The notes below the pieces were generated by a model. The model was not told the DNA's origin. It saw only the letters and a list, made by a program, of their open reading frames with translations, and did no database searches. A program made the position numbers and the translations under genes. A stretch of 64,000 bases of DNA from Micromonospora luteifusca (GTDB taxonomy: Bacteria; Actinomycetota; Actinomycetes; Mycobacteriales; Micromonosporaceae), in the NCBI RefSeq assembly GCF_016907275.1, contig NZ_JAFBBP010000001.1:1240001-1304000 (forward strand), written 5' to 3'. Positions 53,213 to 62,387 of the stretch are shown here, piece after piece (within the stretch, counting starts at the first letter, position 1; the number at the start of each line of letters is the position of its first letter).

Positions 53213-53253
53213 CTTGGAAGGGAACGGCCCTGGAGGGGTCGTTCCCTTCCAAG
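53213..53253 (+). terminator. Hairpin after the subtilase
   Basis: CTTGGAAGGGAACG (53213-53226) and CGTTCCCTTCCAAG (53240-53253), a perfect 14-bp stem with a 13-base loop, 37 bases after the stop codon and 28 bases from the convergent membrane protein gene. Confidence 0.85.
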
Positions 53254-53281
53254 ATCTGCGTCAGGACTCCGGGGCGGCGCT

Positions 53282-53932
53282 CTAAGGCGACGGCGGGCCG
53301 TTCTGCGCGCGGGTGATCAGATCGTGCAACGGCTTGGTGCCGCTGCCGACCATCACTCCGGTCACGACGGCATCGACCCAGACCGCCACCCCGTTCCAGT
53401 CGGCGCCGGCGACCGCGTGCAGAACGTAGAACCCGCCGGCGCTGGACGCCACCGTCGCCATTCCGCTCGCGAGACCCCACGCGACGATGGTGCGGTTCGC
53501 CTTCGCCCGCACGACCTTGGCCGTGGCCACGGCGATCGCCGCGCGGTCAGCCTCGGTGGGGACGTCGACTCGGCTCTGCACGTCGGTCACCGTCCGCGAC
53601 AGAGTGGCCTCGGCGGCACGTCCCGGCAGCCATCGCGAGAACGGTTCCACGATCCGCTCGACCGCCGCCGCGAAGACCAACAGGGTGAGGAAGACACCCG
53701 TGGTGTCCTCGGGCTGGATCTTCGCCGCGGAGGCGCCGCTGCGCCAGATCATCCAGCCGGCGACAGCGCCAACGGCGATCAGCCCGAACCCCGCAACCAC
53801 CGCGCCCGGGCTGGCCTGCTGCGACGCCCCGACGACCGACAGCCCTGACTCCTGCTCGGAGCGCGGCGTCGCCGTTCCTGCGGCAGCATCGGCGTTGACC
53901 GGCGGAACGGCAACCCCGTCCCCTACGGTCAT
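53282..53932 (-). CDS. Membrane protein of unknown function
   Basis: 216 residues if begun at ATG 53932; the frame is open to 54037 and a start at VGQELQG is possible. The N-terminus is polar. Three hydrophobic helices follow (AVVAGFGLIAVGAVAGWMIW, GVFLTLLVFAAAVERIVEPF and a third near IVAWGLASGMATVASS) and the last part WVDAVVTGVMVGSGTKPLHD may re-enter the membrane. Between helices 2 and 3 lies a basic helical loop. The VGSGTKPLHDLITR end is seen in other actinobacterial membrane proteins of unknown role. Monocistronic. Confidence 0.65.
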   Translation of the reverse strand: MTVGDGVAVPPVNADAAAGTATPRSEQESGLSVVGASQQASPGAVVAGFGLIAVGAVAGWMIWRSGASAAKIQPEDTTGVFLTLLVFAAAVERIVEPFSRWLPGRAAEATLSRTVTDVQSRVDVPTEADRAAIAVATAKVVRAKANRTIVAWGLASGMATVASSAGGFYVLHAVAGADWNGVAVWVDAVVTGVMVGSGTKPLHDLITRAQNGPPSP

Positions 53933-54221
53933 CGACTCAACCTGGGTGGGCGTCTGTCCCTGCAATTCCTGACCAACCTTTCGACCTGCCGCTTGCGAGA
54001 CGTCGAGGCGTGACGATCCAGGGCCTCGGCCTACCAAGCGGGCTGCGCACCGATTGCGCTCGGGGCGCGAGACTACGGCACCGAGGCAAACACAGTGGAG
54101 TGAGCAAGTCAGGTGGCCATGCCCGGTTCGGGGACGACGCCGAAGCGCGAGGCCTCATAGACTCCGGGCTCGGAGCGAGGGCGATGTCCACGCGGGCCGG
54201 TGACTGAGGGGGTGACGTGGC

Positions 54222-54770
54222 TTGACGTCTCCGCGGCCAAAGGCAACGTCGGCCGGCTATGCTCGGGCCATTGGGCTGTCCGGCGGCCTCATCGGCATTC
54301 TCGCGATCCTGCTCGTCGTCTCCGTCGCGGGCGGAGACGGGCAGAGCATTCTCAGCAGCATCCAGTCGTCCTCGTCGGCAACGCCTGCGCCCGGGCCGAC
54401 CCCAGAGTCTCGGGCACAGGTCGACCGGGCCTGCATAGCGCAGACCAAGGGCGAGGAGGCGGTGGCGTTCTTCCAACGGGACATCCCTGCGGACGGGTGG
54501 GGAGACCCGGTACGCGGCACCGCCTCAACGGCCAGCGAGCCGTACGTGCTGTGGCTCTTTGACGCTGACTGCACGCCACACAAGGCGCTCGACGTGCCAC
54601 CGCGCACGAGTCGCACCTTCCGGGCCCAGGTGGGCCAGGTCTGGTACTACGCCGAAGCCTCAGCGGGGCAACCCGAGGAGGGCTGCGCCTGCCGCGTCTT
54701 CAGCCCGGCGAACAGCGGCGCCGAACAGAAATTCAGCGACACCGGCCGCCTCACCTACCACCTGAATTAG
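54222..54770 (+). CDS. Single-pass membrane or secreted protein of unknown function
   Basis: 182 residues from TTG 54222, supported by GAGGGGGTGA just upstream and the absence of a nearby ATG or GTG in frame. One hydrophobic segment (LSGGLIGILAILLVVSVAGG) acts as an anchor; a Ser/Pro linker (SSSSATPAPGPTPESRA) exposes an extracytoplasmic domain of about 115 residues with five Cys (DRACIAQT, DADCTPH, EEGCACRVF). I do not recognise the family. No operon partner. Confidence 0.65.
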   Translation: MTSPRPKATSAGYARAIGLSGGLIGILAILLVVSVAGGDGQSILSSIQSSSSATPAPGPTPESRAQVDRACIAQTKGEEAVAFFQRDIPADGWGDPVRGTASTASEPYVLWLFDADCTPHKALDVPPRTSRTFRAQVGQVWYYAEASAGQPEEGCACRVFSPANSGAEQKFSDTGRLTYHLN

Positions 54771-54822
54771 GCGCCCACCGGGATCCGTGGGCGGGCACGG
54801 ACGGGCGGGACACGCCTCCGGC

Positions 54823-55722
54823 TCAGCGCAGGCCGCGGACCAGCAGCAGGTAGGCGCAGTAGGCCATCGGCACCAGCAGGAAACAGATCAGGAACCCGAG
54901 CGGCAGATAACGCGGCGGAGCGCCTTCGACCATGGCCGGCCGGCCCCAACGGCCCAGCACCAGGTATCCACCGAAGAACGCCACCGCCGGCAGCCCTGCG
55001 CAGATCCACGCGCCGAGGGTGAACCCGTCGACCAGGCCAACCCCGGAGGCGAGCACCAGAGCCAGCATGAGCACCCCGGCTGCCGCCGCACAACCGGCGT
55101 AGATGGTGACCGCCCGAGCCAGCGGTGACCACGTCGGCAGGAGCACCGGCCGCTGGGCCAGCAGCTCCGCCTGTTGCCCGTGTCGGTCGGCCTCGTCGGC
55201 CATCCGCCGGGCCAGCTCCAGCTCCACCGCCGGGTCGACCGCCACCGCACGCTGCGCCGGCAGGGCGCCCGCCGGGCTCACCGCCGTCGGCAGCGCCAGC
55301 CGCGCCTCCCCCGCCGGCACCTGGGGGTACGCCCCGGCCCCCGACCCCCCTGGCACGCCGGCTGCGCCGGCGGGTGCCCCGTCCCCAGTTCCGGGTCCGG
55401 CAAAGGCGCCGGCAGCGGTGGCCGGGCCAGCAGCGGTGGCCGGGCTGGACCCGGACGGTGGACCGGGCCAGGTGGCCGCCTCGTCCGGACGCCCCGGGCC
55501 CGGCTCGGAAGCAGGGCCGGACGTCGGTTGGTAGAGGTCGATCGCTCGACCGAGCTGGTCCAGGCGCTGCCCCTGGGTGGTCAACCTCTGCTGCAGGTAG
55601 TCGGCGGCGGCGTGCAGGTCACGACGGCGCTCGGACTCGGCGGCGGCGTGCTGTTCGCCGGCACGGTGCTGCTCGGCGAGCTGTCGGGCCAGCGCCGCGT
55701 ACTCCTCGAAGGACACTGTCAC
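54823..55722 (-). CDS. Membrane protein with N-terminal coiled coil, coupled to the FtsK-like gene
   Basis: 299 residues from GTG 55722, whose first bases overlap the stop codon of the FtsK-like gene (GTGA). The N-terminal 70 residues form a coiled coil (EEYAALARQLAEQHRAGEQH, ESERRRDLHAAADYLQQRL). A Gly/Ala/Pro-rich linker of about 100 residues follows, then four hydrophobic helices near the C-terminus (AVTIYAGCAAAAGVLMLALV, WICAGLPAVAFFGGYLVLGR, PLGFLICFLLVPMAYCAYLL). I do not know the family. Overlap with the ATPase suggests a membrane anchor or channel partner for it. Confidence 0.75.
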   Translation of the reverse strand: MTVSFEEYAALARQLAEQHRAGEQHAAAESERRRDLHAAADYLQQRLTTQGQRLDQLGRAIDLYQPTSGPASEPGPGRPDEAATWPGPPSGSSPATAAGPATAAGAFAGPGTGDGAPAGAAGVPGGSGAGAYPQVPAGEARLALPTAVSPAGALPAQRAVAVDPAVELELARRMADEADRHGQQAELLAQRPVLLPTWSPLARAVTIYAGCAAAAGVLMLALVLASGVGLVDGFTLGAWICAGLPAVAFFGGYLVLGRWGRPAMVEGAPPRYLPLGFLICFLLVPMAYCAYLLLVRGLR

Positions 55723-58250
55723 CGCTCCAAGTCCGGCTCGTGTCCGTCGCCGACGAACGGGACGATCAGCCGGGTGCGCTGGTCGTGCCGGTCGACCAGC
55801 AGCGCCCGGTCGGCGCGGGGCGTGTAGGCCAGGTCGTGCATCCCGAGGTGCAGGGCCAGCTCGCTCCCGGGCACGTTGAGCGCCACCAGGCAGGCGACGT
55901 CGTCGCGGTTCTGTGTGCCGCCGAGGTCGTCGGCGAGCCGCCGCAACCCACGCCACCAACCGAGCACGTGCACCCCCTGCCCGGGCCCCTGGCGCAGGAG
56001 TGTGCGCAGGTCGTCCAGGCCGGAGCGGAACGTGCTGGGGTCGGCGGCCCCGAGGACCGGCGCGGCGGCGTCCATGCCGAACACCACCAGGTATTCGCGA
56101 CCGGCGGGCTCGGCGGCCAGCGTGGCGATGCGCTCGCGCAGCCCGGCCGCGTCGAGGCGCCGCACCGGGTGGCCGGCGGCCCGCAGGACCGTTTCGGTGT
56201 CGTCGGCGACCGGCCCGGCGGCGCTGACCAGGGAGGCCAGTTGGAACCGGGCATCACCGGGAGTGTGCTGGCGGGCCAGGCTCAGCGTCGCGGCGCGCAG
56301 CACGTCCGCGCCGGTCGGTGCGGTGCCCACCACGGCGAGGTGCCGGCCGGGGGCGGTGTCCATCAGGAACAGCGCGGTGGTGCCGTGCACGTCGACCGTT
56401 CGGCCGACCAGGGCCATCGGGCGTCGGCCACCGGGGCGCAACCCGGCGAAGGTGGGGTCGTCCTCGACCCGTGCGGCTTCGTACCCCTTGAAGACCGCCG
56501 GCGCCCGCGAGCCCGGTGGGCGGGCCTGCCACAGCTCGTGGCGCAGTGCGGCGAGGTCCGCTGCCGCGGCGTGCGCGTCGGGGAAGCGCAGCACGGTGTC
56601 GGCGCCGACCGCACCGGCGGCGGTGTTGACCACGGCCGAGCCGATCGGCAGGGCCGCGGCGGCGTCGTTGAGCTGGTCGAGCACCCCACCACCGCCGGGC
56701 AGCGCCACCCGCAACGCGAACTGCCCGAAGATCGCCTCGGCCCGCCCGTAGAGGGCCTCGATGCCGGTCATGCTCTGGCTGGCCAGCACCAGGTGGATGC
56801 CGTACGAGCGGCCCTTACGGGCCAACTCCTCCAGCAGGTCGACGGACTCGCGGGCCAGCGCGTCGTTGCCGGCGAGCAGCACCTGAAACTCGTCGATGAC
56901 CGCCACGATGCGCGGCAGCGGGTTGTCGCGGGGCAAGTCGGCGAGTTTGGTGACGCCGTGTCGCTTCAGCGCGGTGGCCCGGCGTTGCGCCTCTCGGCGA
57001 AGTTCGCGCAGCACGGCGAGGCCGTACTCGCGATCGGACTCGATGCCGACGGCGCGGGCGTGCGGCAGCCACGACGGGTCCCGACCGGTGGGCACGAACT
57101 CGGTGAAGCTCACGCCCTCCTTGAAGTCGAGCAGGTAGAGCTGCAGCTCGGCCGGGGAGTAGCGAGCGGCCAGCCCGTAGAGGACGTCGAGGAGGAAGAC
57201 CGTCTTGCCGGCGCCGGTGCGCCCACCGACCAGCCAGTGCGGGGTGGCGTCGTCGAACGCGAGCGTCGACGGGGTGCCGCCGGCCCGGCCGATCACCGTC
57301 CGCAGGCCGTTGCCGGCGGACTCGACCCAGCGCCGCTCGGGCAGCAGGTCGGTGAAGGGCAGCGCGTCGGCGCGGCGGGCGGCGGCGCCCAGGTGCTCGG
57401 CGAGCGCGCGTACCGAGGCGGGCGGCGGGTCGCCGTCGAGCTGGACGGGTGCGGCGAGGCCGGTGCCGTCGGCGCTGAACGGGGTGCCGGGCGGGTCGCC
57501 GACGTGCGCGTACCCCTGGTTGAGCCGGACCGCGGTGGTGCCGCCCAGCGGCGTCGCGGTCTCACCGGGCAGCCGCGACGGGTGACCGGCGAGCAGCACG
57601 CAGACGGCGGCGGCCGGGCCGGCGTGGGTGAGCGCCGCGAGCCGGGCCAACTCGCGCGGCGGTGGCGCGGCGGTGGCGACCACCACCAGCAGGTGCCGGG
57701 CGGCGGGCTGGGCGTGCTGCGCGGCGCGGGCGTGCTGCTCGGCGGCGTCCAGCAGCGCGGCCACCTCGGCCTCGCCGGTGGCCGGCGGGTCGAGCACCCC
57801 CGCGTCGAGCAGTGGGCGCAACGGGCCGAAGGTGGCGCCCACCGCGGCGGTGTCGATGCCGGCGACCCGGACCTGCCCGGGCGGTGCGGTGGCGACCAGC
57901 CGCAGCACCAGCGCCCGCAGCAGCCCGGCGACCCGCGGGTCGCGGACATCGGTGTCCAGGGCCAGGTGGTGGCCGCCGCCGAGCGGGACCAGCACCGGGA
58001 AGCCGCCGTCCGACCTGGACGCCTCGCCGATCCGCACCGCGGCCGGCTCGTCGGTCAGCGGCGTGGCGTTCGGGGTGGGAGTGGCCAGGGCGCCGCCGAG
58101 GCGGGCGAGGCGGGCCACCAACTCGTCAGCGCCGGCCGGCGCGACGGCGGCCGGTGCCGTGCCGAGCGCCTGCCGGGCGGTGTCCAGGTGTGCCCGGGCC
58201 GCCCGGTGGGAGTTGACCGCCTGCCGGTACGCCGACGCGAGCCTGCTCAA
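55719..58250 (-). CDS. FtsK/SpoIIIE-type ATPase, soluble, tandem domains
   Basis: 843 residues, TTG start at 58250 with GGGGCAGAGG upstream. The central FtsK/SpoIIIE domain has Walker A GGRTGAGKT (342-350) and Walker B VIDEFQVLL with Asp453-Glu454, and the sensor region HLVLASQSMTGIEALYGRAE. The N-terminal third resembles another ATPase or FHA-like fold without a P-loop. A C-terminal domain starts HLAVVGTAPTGADVL (about 637-650), a P-loop that has lost its Lys and Ser/Thr, as in the degenerate ATPase modules of EccC. No membrane segment and no gamma domain, so it is not the division translocase. With the coupled membrane protein it could pump DNA or protein. No WXG100 or other ESX genes are adjacent. 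Confidence 0.85.
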   Translation of the reverse strand: MSRLASAYRQAVNSHRAARAHLDTARQALGTAPAAVAPAGADELVARLARLGGALATPTPNATPLTDEPAAVRIGEASRSDGGFPVLVPLGGGHHLALDTDVRDPRVAGLLRALVLRLVATAPPGQVRVAGIDTAAVGATFGPLRPLLDAGVLDPPATGEAEVAALLDAAEQHARAAQHAQPAARHLLVVVATAAPPPRELARLAALTHAGPAAAVCVLLAGHPSRLPGETATPLGGTTAVRLNQGYAHVGDPPGTPFSADGTGLAAPVQLDGDPPPASVRALAEHLGAAARRADALPFTDLLPERRWVESAGNGLRTVIGRAGGTPSTLAFDDATPHWLVGGRTGAGKTVFLLDVLYGLAARYSPAELQLYLLDFKEGVSFTEFVPTGRDPSWLPHARAVGIESDREYGLAVLRELRREAQRRATALKRHGVTKLADLPRDNPLPRIVAVIDEFQVLLAGNDALARESVDLLEELARKGRSYGIHLVLASQSMTGIEALYGRAEAIFGQFALRVALPGGGGVLDQLNDAAAALPIGSAVVNTAAGAVGADTVLRFPDAHAAAADLAALRHELWQARPPGSRAPAVFKGYEAARVEDDPTFAGLRPGGRRPMALVGRTVDVHGTTALFLMDTAPGRHLAVVGTAPTGADVLRAATLSLARQHTPGDARFQLASLVSAAGPVADDTETVLRAAGHPVRRLDAAGLRERIATLAAEPAGREYLVVFGMDAAAPVLGAADPSTFRSGLDDLRTLLRQGPGQGVHVLGWWRGLRRLADDLGGTQNRDDVACLVALNVPGSELALHLGMHDLAYTPRADRALLVDRHDQRTRLIVPFVGDGHEPDLER

Positions 58251-58440
58251 CCTCTGCCCCCAACGCCAACGGCCGCCTGGTCCCAGGAACCCTAACGGAC
58301 GCCGGTGGCACCCGGACAGTCCTGCGAGGACGTGTCACGCCGCGTGCGGCACCCGCAGTCGGTGGGCGCGGCGGGCGGGCGACGTTCACCGTTGTCGATT
58401 AGGTTGGCGTGGCGAACACCCGATGGAGGGAGTCCACCCC

Positions 58441-59973
58441 GTGCGACGAGTTCTCACGGCGGCCACCGCCGCCCTGACCCTCACCACCGCCGGCACCATG
58501 CTCGCCGGCACCCCTGGCCAGGCCGCCCCGACCGGCTGGGGCCGTCCCGTCGTCACCGCGGCGCCGCAACCCGGCGCGCCCGGCCTGGGCGACACCTACT
58601 TCCCCGACTACGGCAACGGCGGCTACGACGTCGAGCACTACGACGTCCGGCTGCGCTACGACCCGGCGACCGACCAGCTCAGCGGCACCACCACCATCCT
58701 CGCCACCGCCACCCAGGACCTCTCCGCCTTCAACCTGGACTTCCTGCTCGACGTCGAGTCGGTGCGGGTCAATGGTTGGGCGGCGAGCACCAGCACCGCG
58801 GGCGCGCACGAGCTGGTGGTCACCCCGGCCCGCACGGTGACCCGGGGCCAGCAGCTCACCATCGTGGTGCGCTACGCCGGCATCCCGTCGGAGACCCTGG
58901 TCGGCGGCTACACCGGCTGGACGCGTACCGACGACGGCGCCCTCGCCGTCAACGAGCCCGAGTCGGCGTGGTGGTGGTTCCCGAGCAACGACCACCCACT
59001 GGACAAGGCCACCTTCGACGTCTCGGTGTCGGTGCCCACCGGCGTCGAGGTGATCAGCAACGGCGTGCAGCCGAGGCCGCCGATCGCCGAGGCCGGCAAC
59101 CGCACCCGGTGGATCTGGCGGACCACCTCCCCCACCGCGCCCTACCTGGCGTTCATGGCCATCGGCCAGTACGACATCGTCACCGACACCACCCCGAGCG
59201 GCCAGCCGGTGATCAACGCGTACAGCACCTCACTGGGCGAGCTCGCGCCGGCCGCGAAGGCCAGCATCGAGCGGACCGCCGAGATCGTCGACTGGGAGAG
59301 CGGGATCTTCGGCCCGTACCCGTTCGAGGCGCAGGGTGGCGTCGCCGGTCCGCTCGACGGCATCAGCTTCGCCCTGGAGACGCAGACCCGACCGGTGTAC
59401 GGGCCGGGCTTCTGGCGACGCGGCGCCAACACGTACGTGGTGGCGCACGAGAACGCCCACCAGTGGTTCGGCGACTCGGTCTCGGTGGCCGAGTGGAGCA
59501 ACATCTGGCTGAACGAGGGCTTCGCCTCGTACGCCGAGTGGCTCTGGTCGGAAGAGCAGGGCGAAGGCACCGCGCAGGAGGTGTTCGACTTCACCTATGC
59601 CAGCTACCCGGCCGACGACGAGTTCTGGCAGGTGCTGCCCGGTGATCCGGGTGCCAACCGGGTCTTCGACGGCGCCGTCTACGACCGGGGCGCGATGACC
59701 CTGCACCAGTTGCGGCTGGCCGTCGGCGACGACGCGTTCTTCGAGATCCTGCCGGCCTGGACGGCCGAGCACCGGTACGGCAACGGCACCATCGCGCAGT
59801 TCCAGGCACTGGCCGAACGGATCTCCGGTCTGGACCTGAACGACCTCTTCACCACCTGGTTGTTCACCGCCGGCCGACCCGACGTGGCGACCGCCGCGCG
59901 CAAGGCCGCCGCGCCGACCGAGCCGAAGTCCTGGGCCAAGATCCGCGAGTCGCACCACCTGCTGTCGCACTAG
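58441..59973 (+). CDS. Secreted M1 family metallopeptidase
   Basis: 510 residues from GTG 58441, with GGAGGGAG between it and an upstream in-frame ATG. Signal peptide (VRRVLTAATAALTLTTAGTM, cleavage near QAA). The N-terminal saddle domain contains YDVEHYDVRLRYDPATDQL; the zinc site is His336-Glu-Asn-Ala-His340 in VVAHENAHQWFGDSV with the third ligand Glu359 in WLNEGFASYAEW, 18 residues later, as in aminopeptidase N. The exopeptidase GxMEN motif is replaced by GGISFALETQTRP-like sequence (LDGISFALETQTR), common in the secreted actinobacterial subgroup. No C-terminal ERAP1 domain; length is short. Confidence 0.93.
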   Translation: MRRVLTAATAALTLTTAGTMLAGTPGQAAPTGWGRPVVTAAPQPGAPGLGDTYFPDYGNGGYDVEHYDVRLRYDPATDQLSGTTTILATATQDLSAFNLDFLLDVESVRVNGWAASTSTAGAHELVVTPARTVTRGQQLTIVVRYAGIPSETLVGGYTGWTRTDDGALAVNEPESAWWWFPSNDHPLDKATFDVSVSVPTGVEVISNGVQPRPPIAEAGNRTRWIWRTTSPTAPYLAFMAIGQYDIVTDTTPSGQPVINAYSTSLGELAPAAKASIERTAEIVDWESGIFGPYPFEAQGGVAGPLDGISFALETQTRPVYGPGFWRRGANTYVVAHENAHQWFGDSVSVAEWSNIWLNEGFASYAEWLWSEEQGEGTAQEVFDFTYASYPADDEFWQVLPGDPGANRVFDGAVYDRGAMTLHQLRLAVGDDAFFEILPAWTAEHRYGNGTIAQFQALAERISGLDLNDLFTTWLFTAGRPDVATAARKAAAPTEPKSWAKIRESHHLLSH

Positions 59974-59989
59974 GCATCCGGTGTGGACT

Positions 59990-60023
59990 GGAAGGGCCCG
60001 CTGCCGCTGCGGCGGGCCCTTCC
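59990..60023 (+). terminator. Hairpin after the M1 peptidase
   Basis: GGAAGGGCCCGC (59990-60001) and GCGGGCCCTTCC (60012-60023), a perfect 12-bp stem with a 10-base loop, 16 bases after the stop codon. Confidence 0.85.
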
Positions 60024-60102
60024 GGGTCGCCGGCGCCCACGTCTCCCCGGCATTCCGCTGTCTTGCCGGGACGCGGACCGGGGACCGACCACTTCAGTGC
60101 TT

Positions 60103-60167
60103 GCCTGTAGAGCTGCCCCAGATATGGGCCGCCGTCATCGCCCCATTTCTGGGGCAGCTCTACAGGC
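60103..60167. repeat. Palindromic intergenic element, type C (26-13-26)
   Basis: Arms 60103-60128 (GCCTGTAGAGCTGCCCCAGA...) and 60142-60167 pair at 25 of 26 positions around a 13-base spacer. It lies between the M1 peptidase terminator and the convergent membrane protein gene; since that terminator already exists, this is probably an inserted element. Confidence 0.85.
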
Positions 60168-60217
60168 ACCGTCGGGGGTGTTGTCACCCACCCGGCCGAG
60201 GGCCTGGAGAGGCCCGA

Positions 60218-60733
60218 TCAGGAACTCACTGGGACAGCTGTCGCCGCAGCCGTGCTCGCCTCGATGGCACGGATGTGCCGGTAGGCGAACCAGAGCGGCG
60301 GGAACGCCCCGACCGCGAAGGAGAGGTCGACGAGCGTCCAGAACCAGGGGATGTCCCGGATCGGCCCGCAGATCAACGCCAGTGGGACGATGCCCACGCA
60401 GGCGATCATGCCGACCTGCACCACCCAGACGTTGCGTACCGGGTCGCGCAGCGGCCCCCAGAACGCCACCGCCAGCACCAGGTGGGCGAAGGCCAGCCAG
60501 TCGGTGCCGTAGAGCAGGAACGGATAGTCCGCGTCGGCGGTCACGAGCCCGGTGTGCACCCGCTCGATCCACTCGACCAGGGCGGGCAGTTGACCGGCGA
60601 GCGGATCCAGCGCGCTCAGTAGCCAGCGCACCTCGATCTCCAGCGGGAACGCGGTGACGCCGCTCAGGAAGAGCCCGATCAGCACAATCCACAGCCACCG
60701 GCGGGTCCGCCGTAGCCGCTCCTCGATGTCCAT
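60218..60733 (-). CDS. Four-helix membrane protein of unknown function
   Basis: 171 residues, ATG start. A basic N-terminus (MDIEERLRRTRRW) is followed by four hydrophobic helices: WIVLIGLFLSGVTAFPLEIE, LAFAHLVLAVAFWGPL, VVQVGMIACVGIVPLALICG and a last one near LVDLSFAVGAFPPLWFAY. The pattern resembles small actinobacterial and proteobacterial inner-membrane proteins; no function can be given. Monocistronic, with a possible hairpin element downstream. Confidence 0.75.
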   Translation of the reverse strand: MDIEERLRRTRRWLWIVLIGLFLSGVTAFPLEIEVRWLLSALDPLAGQLPALVEWIERVHTGLVTADADYPFLLYGTDWLAFAHLVLAVAFWGPLRDPVRNVWVVQVGMIACVGIVPLALICGPIRDIPWFWTLVDLSFAVGAFPPLWFAYRHIRAIEASTAAATAVPVSS

Positions 60734-60802
60734 GACCGCAGCGTAACGATGATCTTCGTGGTGTTGGTCCCGTAGCGCGGCCGCATGGGGGTGACCGCTG
60801 TC

Positions 60803-62236
60803 TCAGCGGCGCGCCGCCGACCCGGCCGTGGCCAACTCCTCCAGCCGGAGTGAGCCCAACCGGACCCCGCCGGGCCCGGCGGGCGCGACGACACAGACCG
60901 CCCCGGTGGGCCGGACCATGCGGGCCGCCCTCCAGGCGAGTCGTCGTACCGGATGGCGGGGCCGCGGCACGACCAGCGTGAGGGTCGTCGCGCGGGCGCG
61001 CTGGCGGTCCAGGGCGACCGCTGCGGCGGCCGTGGCGATCGCCGCGGCGGAGCCGGCGAGCACGAGCGTCTGGCGCGGCCCGGCGTGTTCGGCGAGCCAC
61101 CCGAGCAGCGGGGCGCCGACCGCGGCGGAGACCGAGCCGGTGACCGCGAGCGCGGCGAGCACCCGGCCCCGCATCGCGCCGTCGGTGTCGAGCTGGGCGC
61201 GGGTGCCGACGGTGGTGTCGATGACCACCGCGGCTGCGGCGATCGGCAGGATCACCGCGGCGAAGCTCCAGGTGCCCGGGGCGAGGCCGGCGACGATCTG
61301 CAGCCCGCTGGCGAGCAGACCCGCGACGACCAGGGTCCGGTAGTCCAGGGAACGCCGACGGGCCGCGACGATCGCACCCAGCACCGTTCCGACCGCGAAC
61401 ACGGTCGACAGGAAGCCGTAGCCGGAGGCGCCGGCGTCCAGCGGCCCGTCGCTCATCGCCGCCATCGTCACCTGGTAGTTGCGGCCCAGGCTGCCGAGCA
61501 CGAACGACAGGGCGAGCGCGAGGAGCAGCACGGGCTGCCCGCGCAGGTAGGCGAACCCGGCCCGGACTCCGTCGTGCGCCCGACCAGCCTGTGTCGCCGC
61601 CACCGCGGGCAGAACTCCCGGACGGACGGCGAACAGCGCCACCACCACGGCGGCGAAGCTCACCGCGTTGATGCCGAACAGCAGCGCCGGTCCAACGGCG
61701 GCCACCACGACCGCACCGAGGCTCATGCCGAGGATGCGGCCGGCGGAGTTGGTGAGCGACCCGAGCGCCAGGGCGTTGCCCAGCGTCTCCCGGTCGACGA
61801 GGGTGGAGGCCCAGCGACCCATCACCGGGCCCTCGATCGCCGAGACGGCGCCGGTACCCAGGGAGATCGCGAAGATCAGCGGCAGGCCGCCGACCCCGGT
61901 CAGGGCGACCGCGGCCAACCCGGCGGCGAGTGCCGCGTGGGCCACCTGGGCGGTGATCAACAGGGGGCGCGCCGGCAGGCGGTCGGCGAGCACACCACCC
62001 CAGACGCTGAGCAGCAGCGTGGGGGCCGCCTGGAGCAGCACGGCGAAGCCCATGGACGTCGCCGAGCCGGTCTCCTTCAGGACGTACCAGTTGACCCCGA
62101 GGACCTGCATCCAGGTGCCGATGACGGAGACGAACCCGGCGAGCGCCCAGATCCGGTAGTTGCGGTGGCGCAGCGCGGCGAAGGTGGCACCCTTGGCCAC
62201 GACGAACCTCCAGCGATCGATTGCATGATCATTCAT
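60803..62236 (-). CDS. MFS exporter of the MFS_3 (EntS-like) family
   Basis: 477 residues, ATG start at 62236. Twelve hydrophobic segments; MFS_3 features are FAALRHRNYRIWALAGFVSV, GTWMQVLGVNWYVLKETGSA, motif A WGGVLADRLPARPLLITAQV and GPVMGRWASTLVDRETLGNA. The group exports siderophores (EntS) and macrolides. The C-terminal 55 residues are basic and Pro-rich and extend past the last helix. A T/A-rich patch (TTTAAACC at about 62279) lies upstream as a probable promoter. No siderophore genes are visible. Confidence 0.88.
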   Translation of the reverse strand: MNDHAIDRWRFVVAKGATFAALRHRNYRIWALAGFVSVIGTWMQVLGVNWYVLKETGSATSMGFAVLLQAAPTLLLSVWGGVLADRLPARPLLITAQVAHAALAAGLAAVALTGVGGLPLIFAISLGTGAVSAIEGPVMGRWASTLVDRETLGNALALGSLTNSAGRILGMSLGAVVVAAVGPALLFGINAVSFAAVVVALFAVRPGVLPAVAATQAGRAHDGVRAGFAYLRGQPVLLLALALSFVLGSLGRNYQVTMAAMSDGPLDAGASGYGFLSTVFAVGTVLGAIVAARRRSLDYRTLVVAGLLASGLQIVAGLAPGTWSFAAVILPIAAAAVVIDTTVGTRAQLDTDGAMRGRVLAALAVTGSVSAAVGAPLLGWLAEHAGPRQTLVLAGSAAAIATAAAAVALDRQRARATTLTLVVPRPRHPVRRLAWRAARMVRPTGAVCVVAPAGPGGVRLGSLRLEELATAGSAARR

Positions 62237-62324
62237 GCCGATCGCGGTGCGGTTCGGCAGCCGACAAGTCTTGCGGCTTTAAACCTATTTGCCCATGTTT
62301 GTGAGCGGTCTCACCTGCGGAGAC

Positions 62325-62360
62325 GTCCGGCCGGCGGGCAGAATGCCGCGCCGGCCGGAC
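62325..62360 (-). terminator. Hairpin after gltD
   Basis: GTCCGGCCGGCG (62325-62336) and CGCCGGCCGGAC (62349-62360), a perfect 12-bp stem with a 12-base loop, 28 bases after the gltD stop codon. Confidence 0.8.
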
Positions 62361-62387
62361 CTCTCCGTCGATCCGTCGGGTGCTGTC

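Noticed and set aside
55125..58295. Long plus-strand frame opposite the FtsK-like operon
   Set aside because: Antisense shadow; no ribosome site or domain, while the minus strand has clear Walker motifs.
57628..58440. N-terminal extension of the M1 peptidase
   Set aside because: It overlaps the FtsK-like gene antisense; a signal peptide and ribosome site mark GTG 58441.
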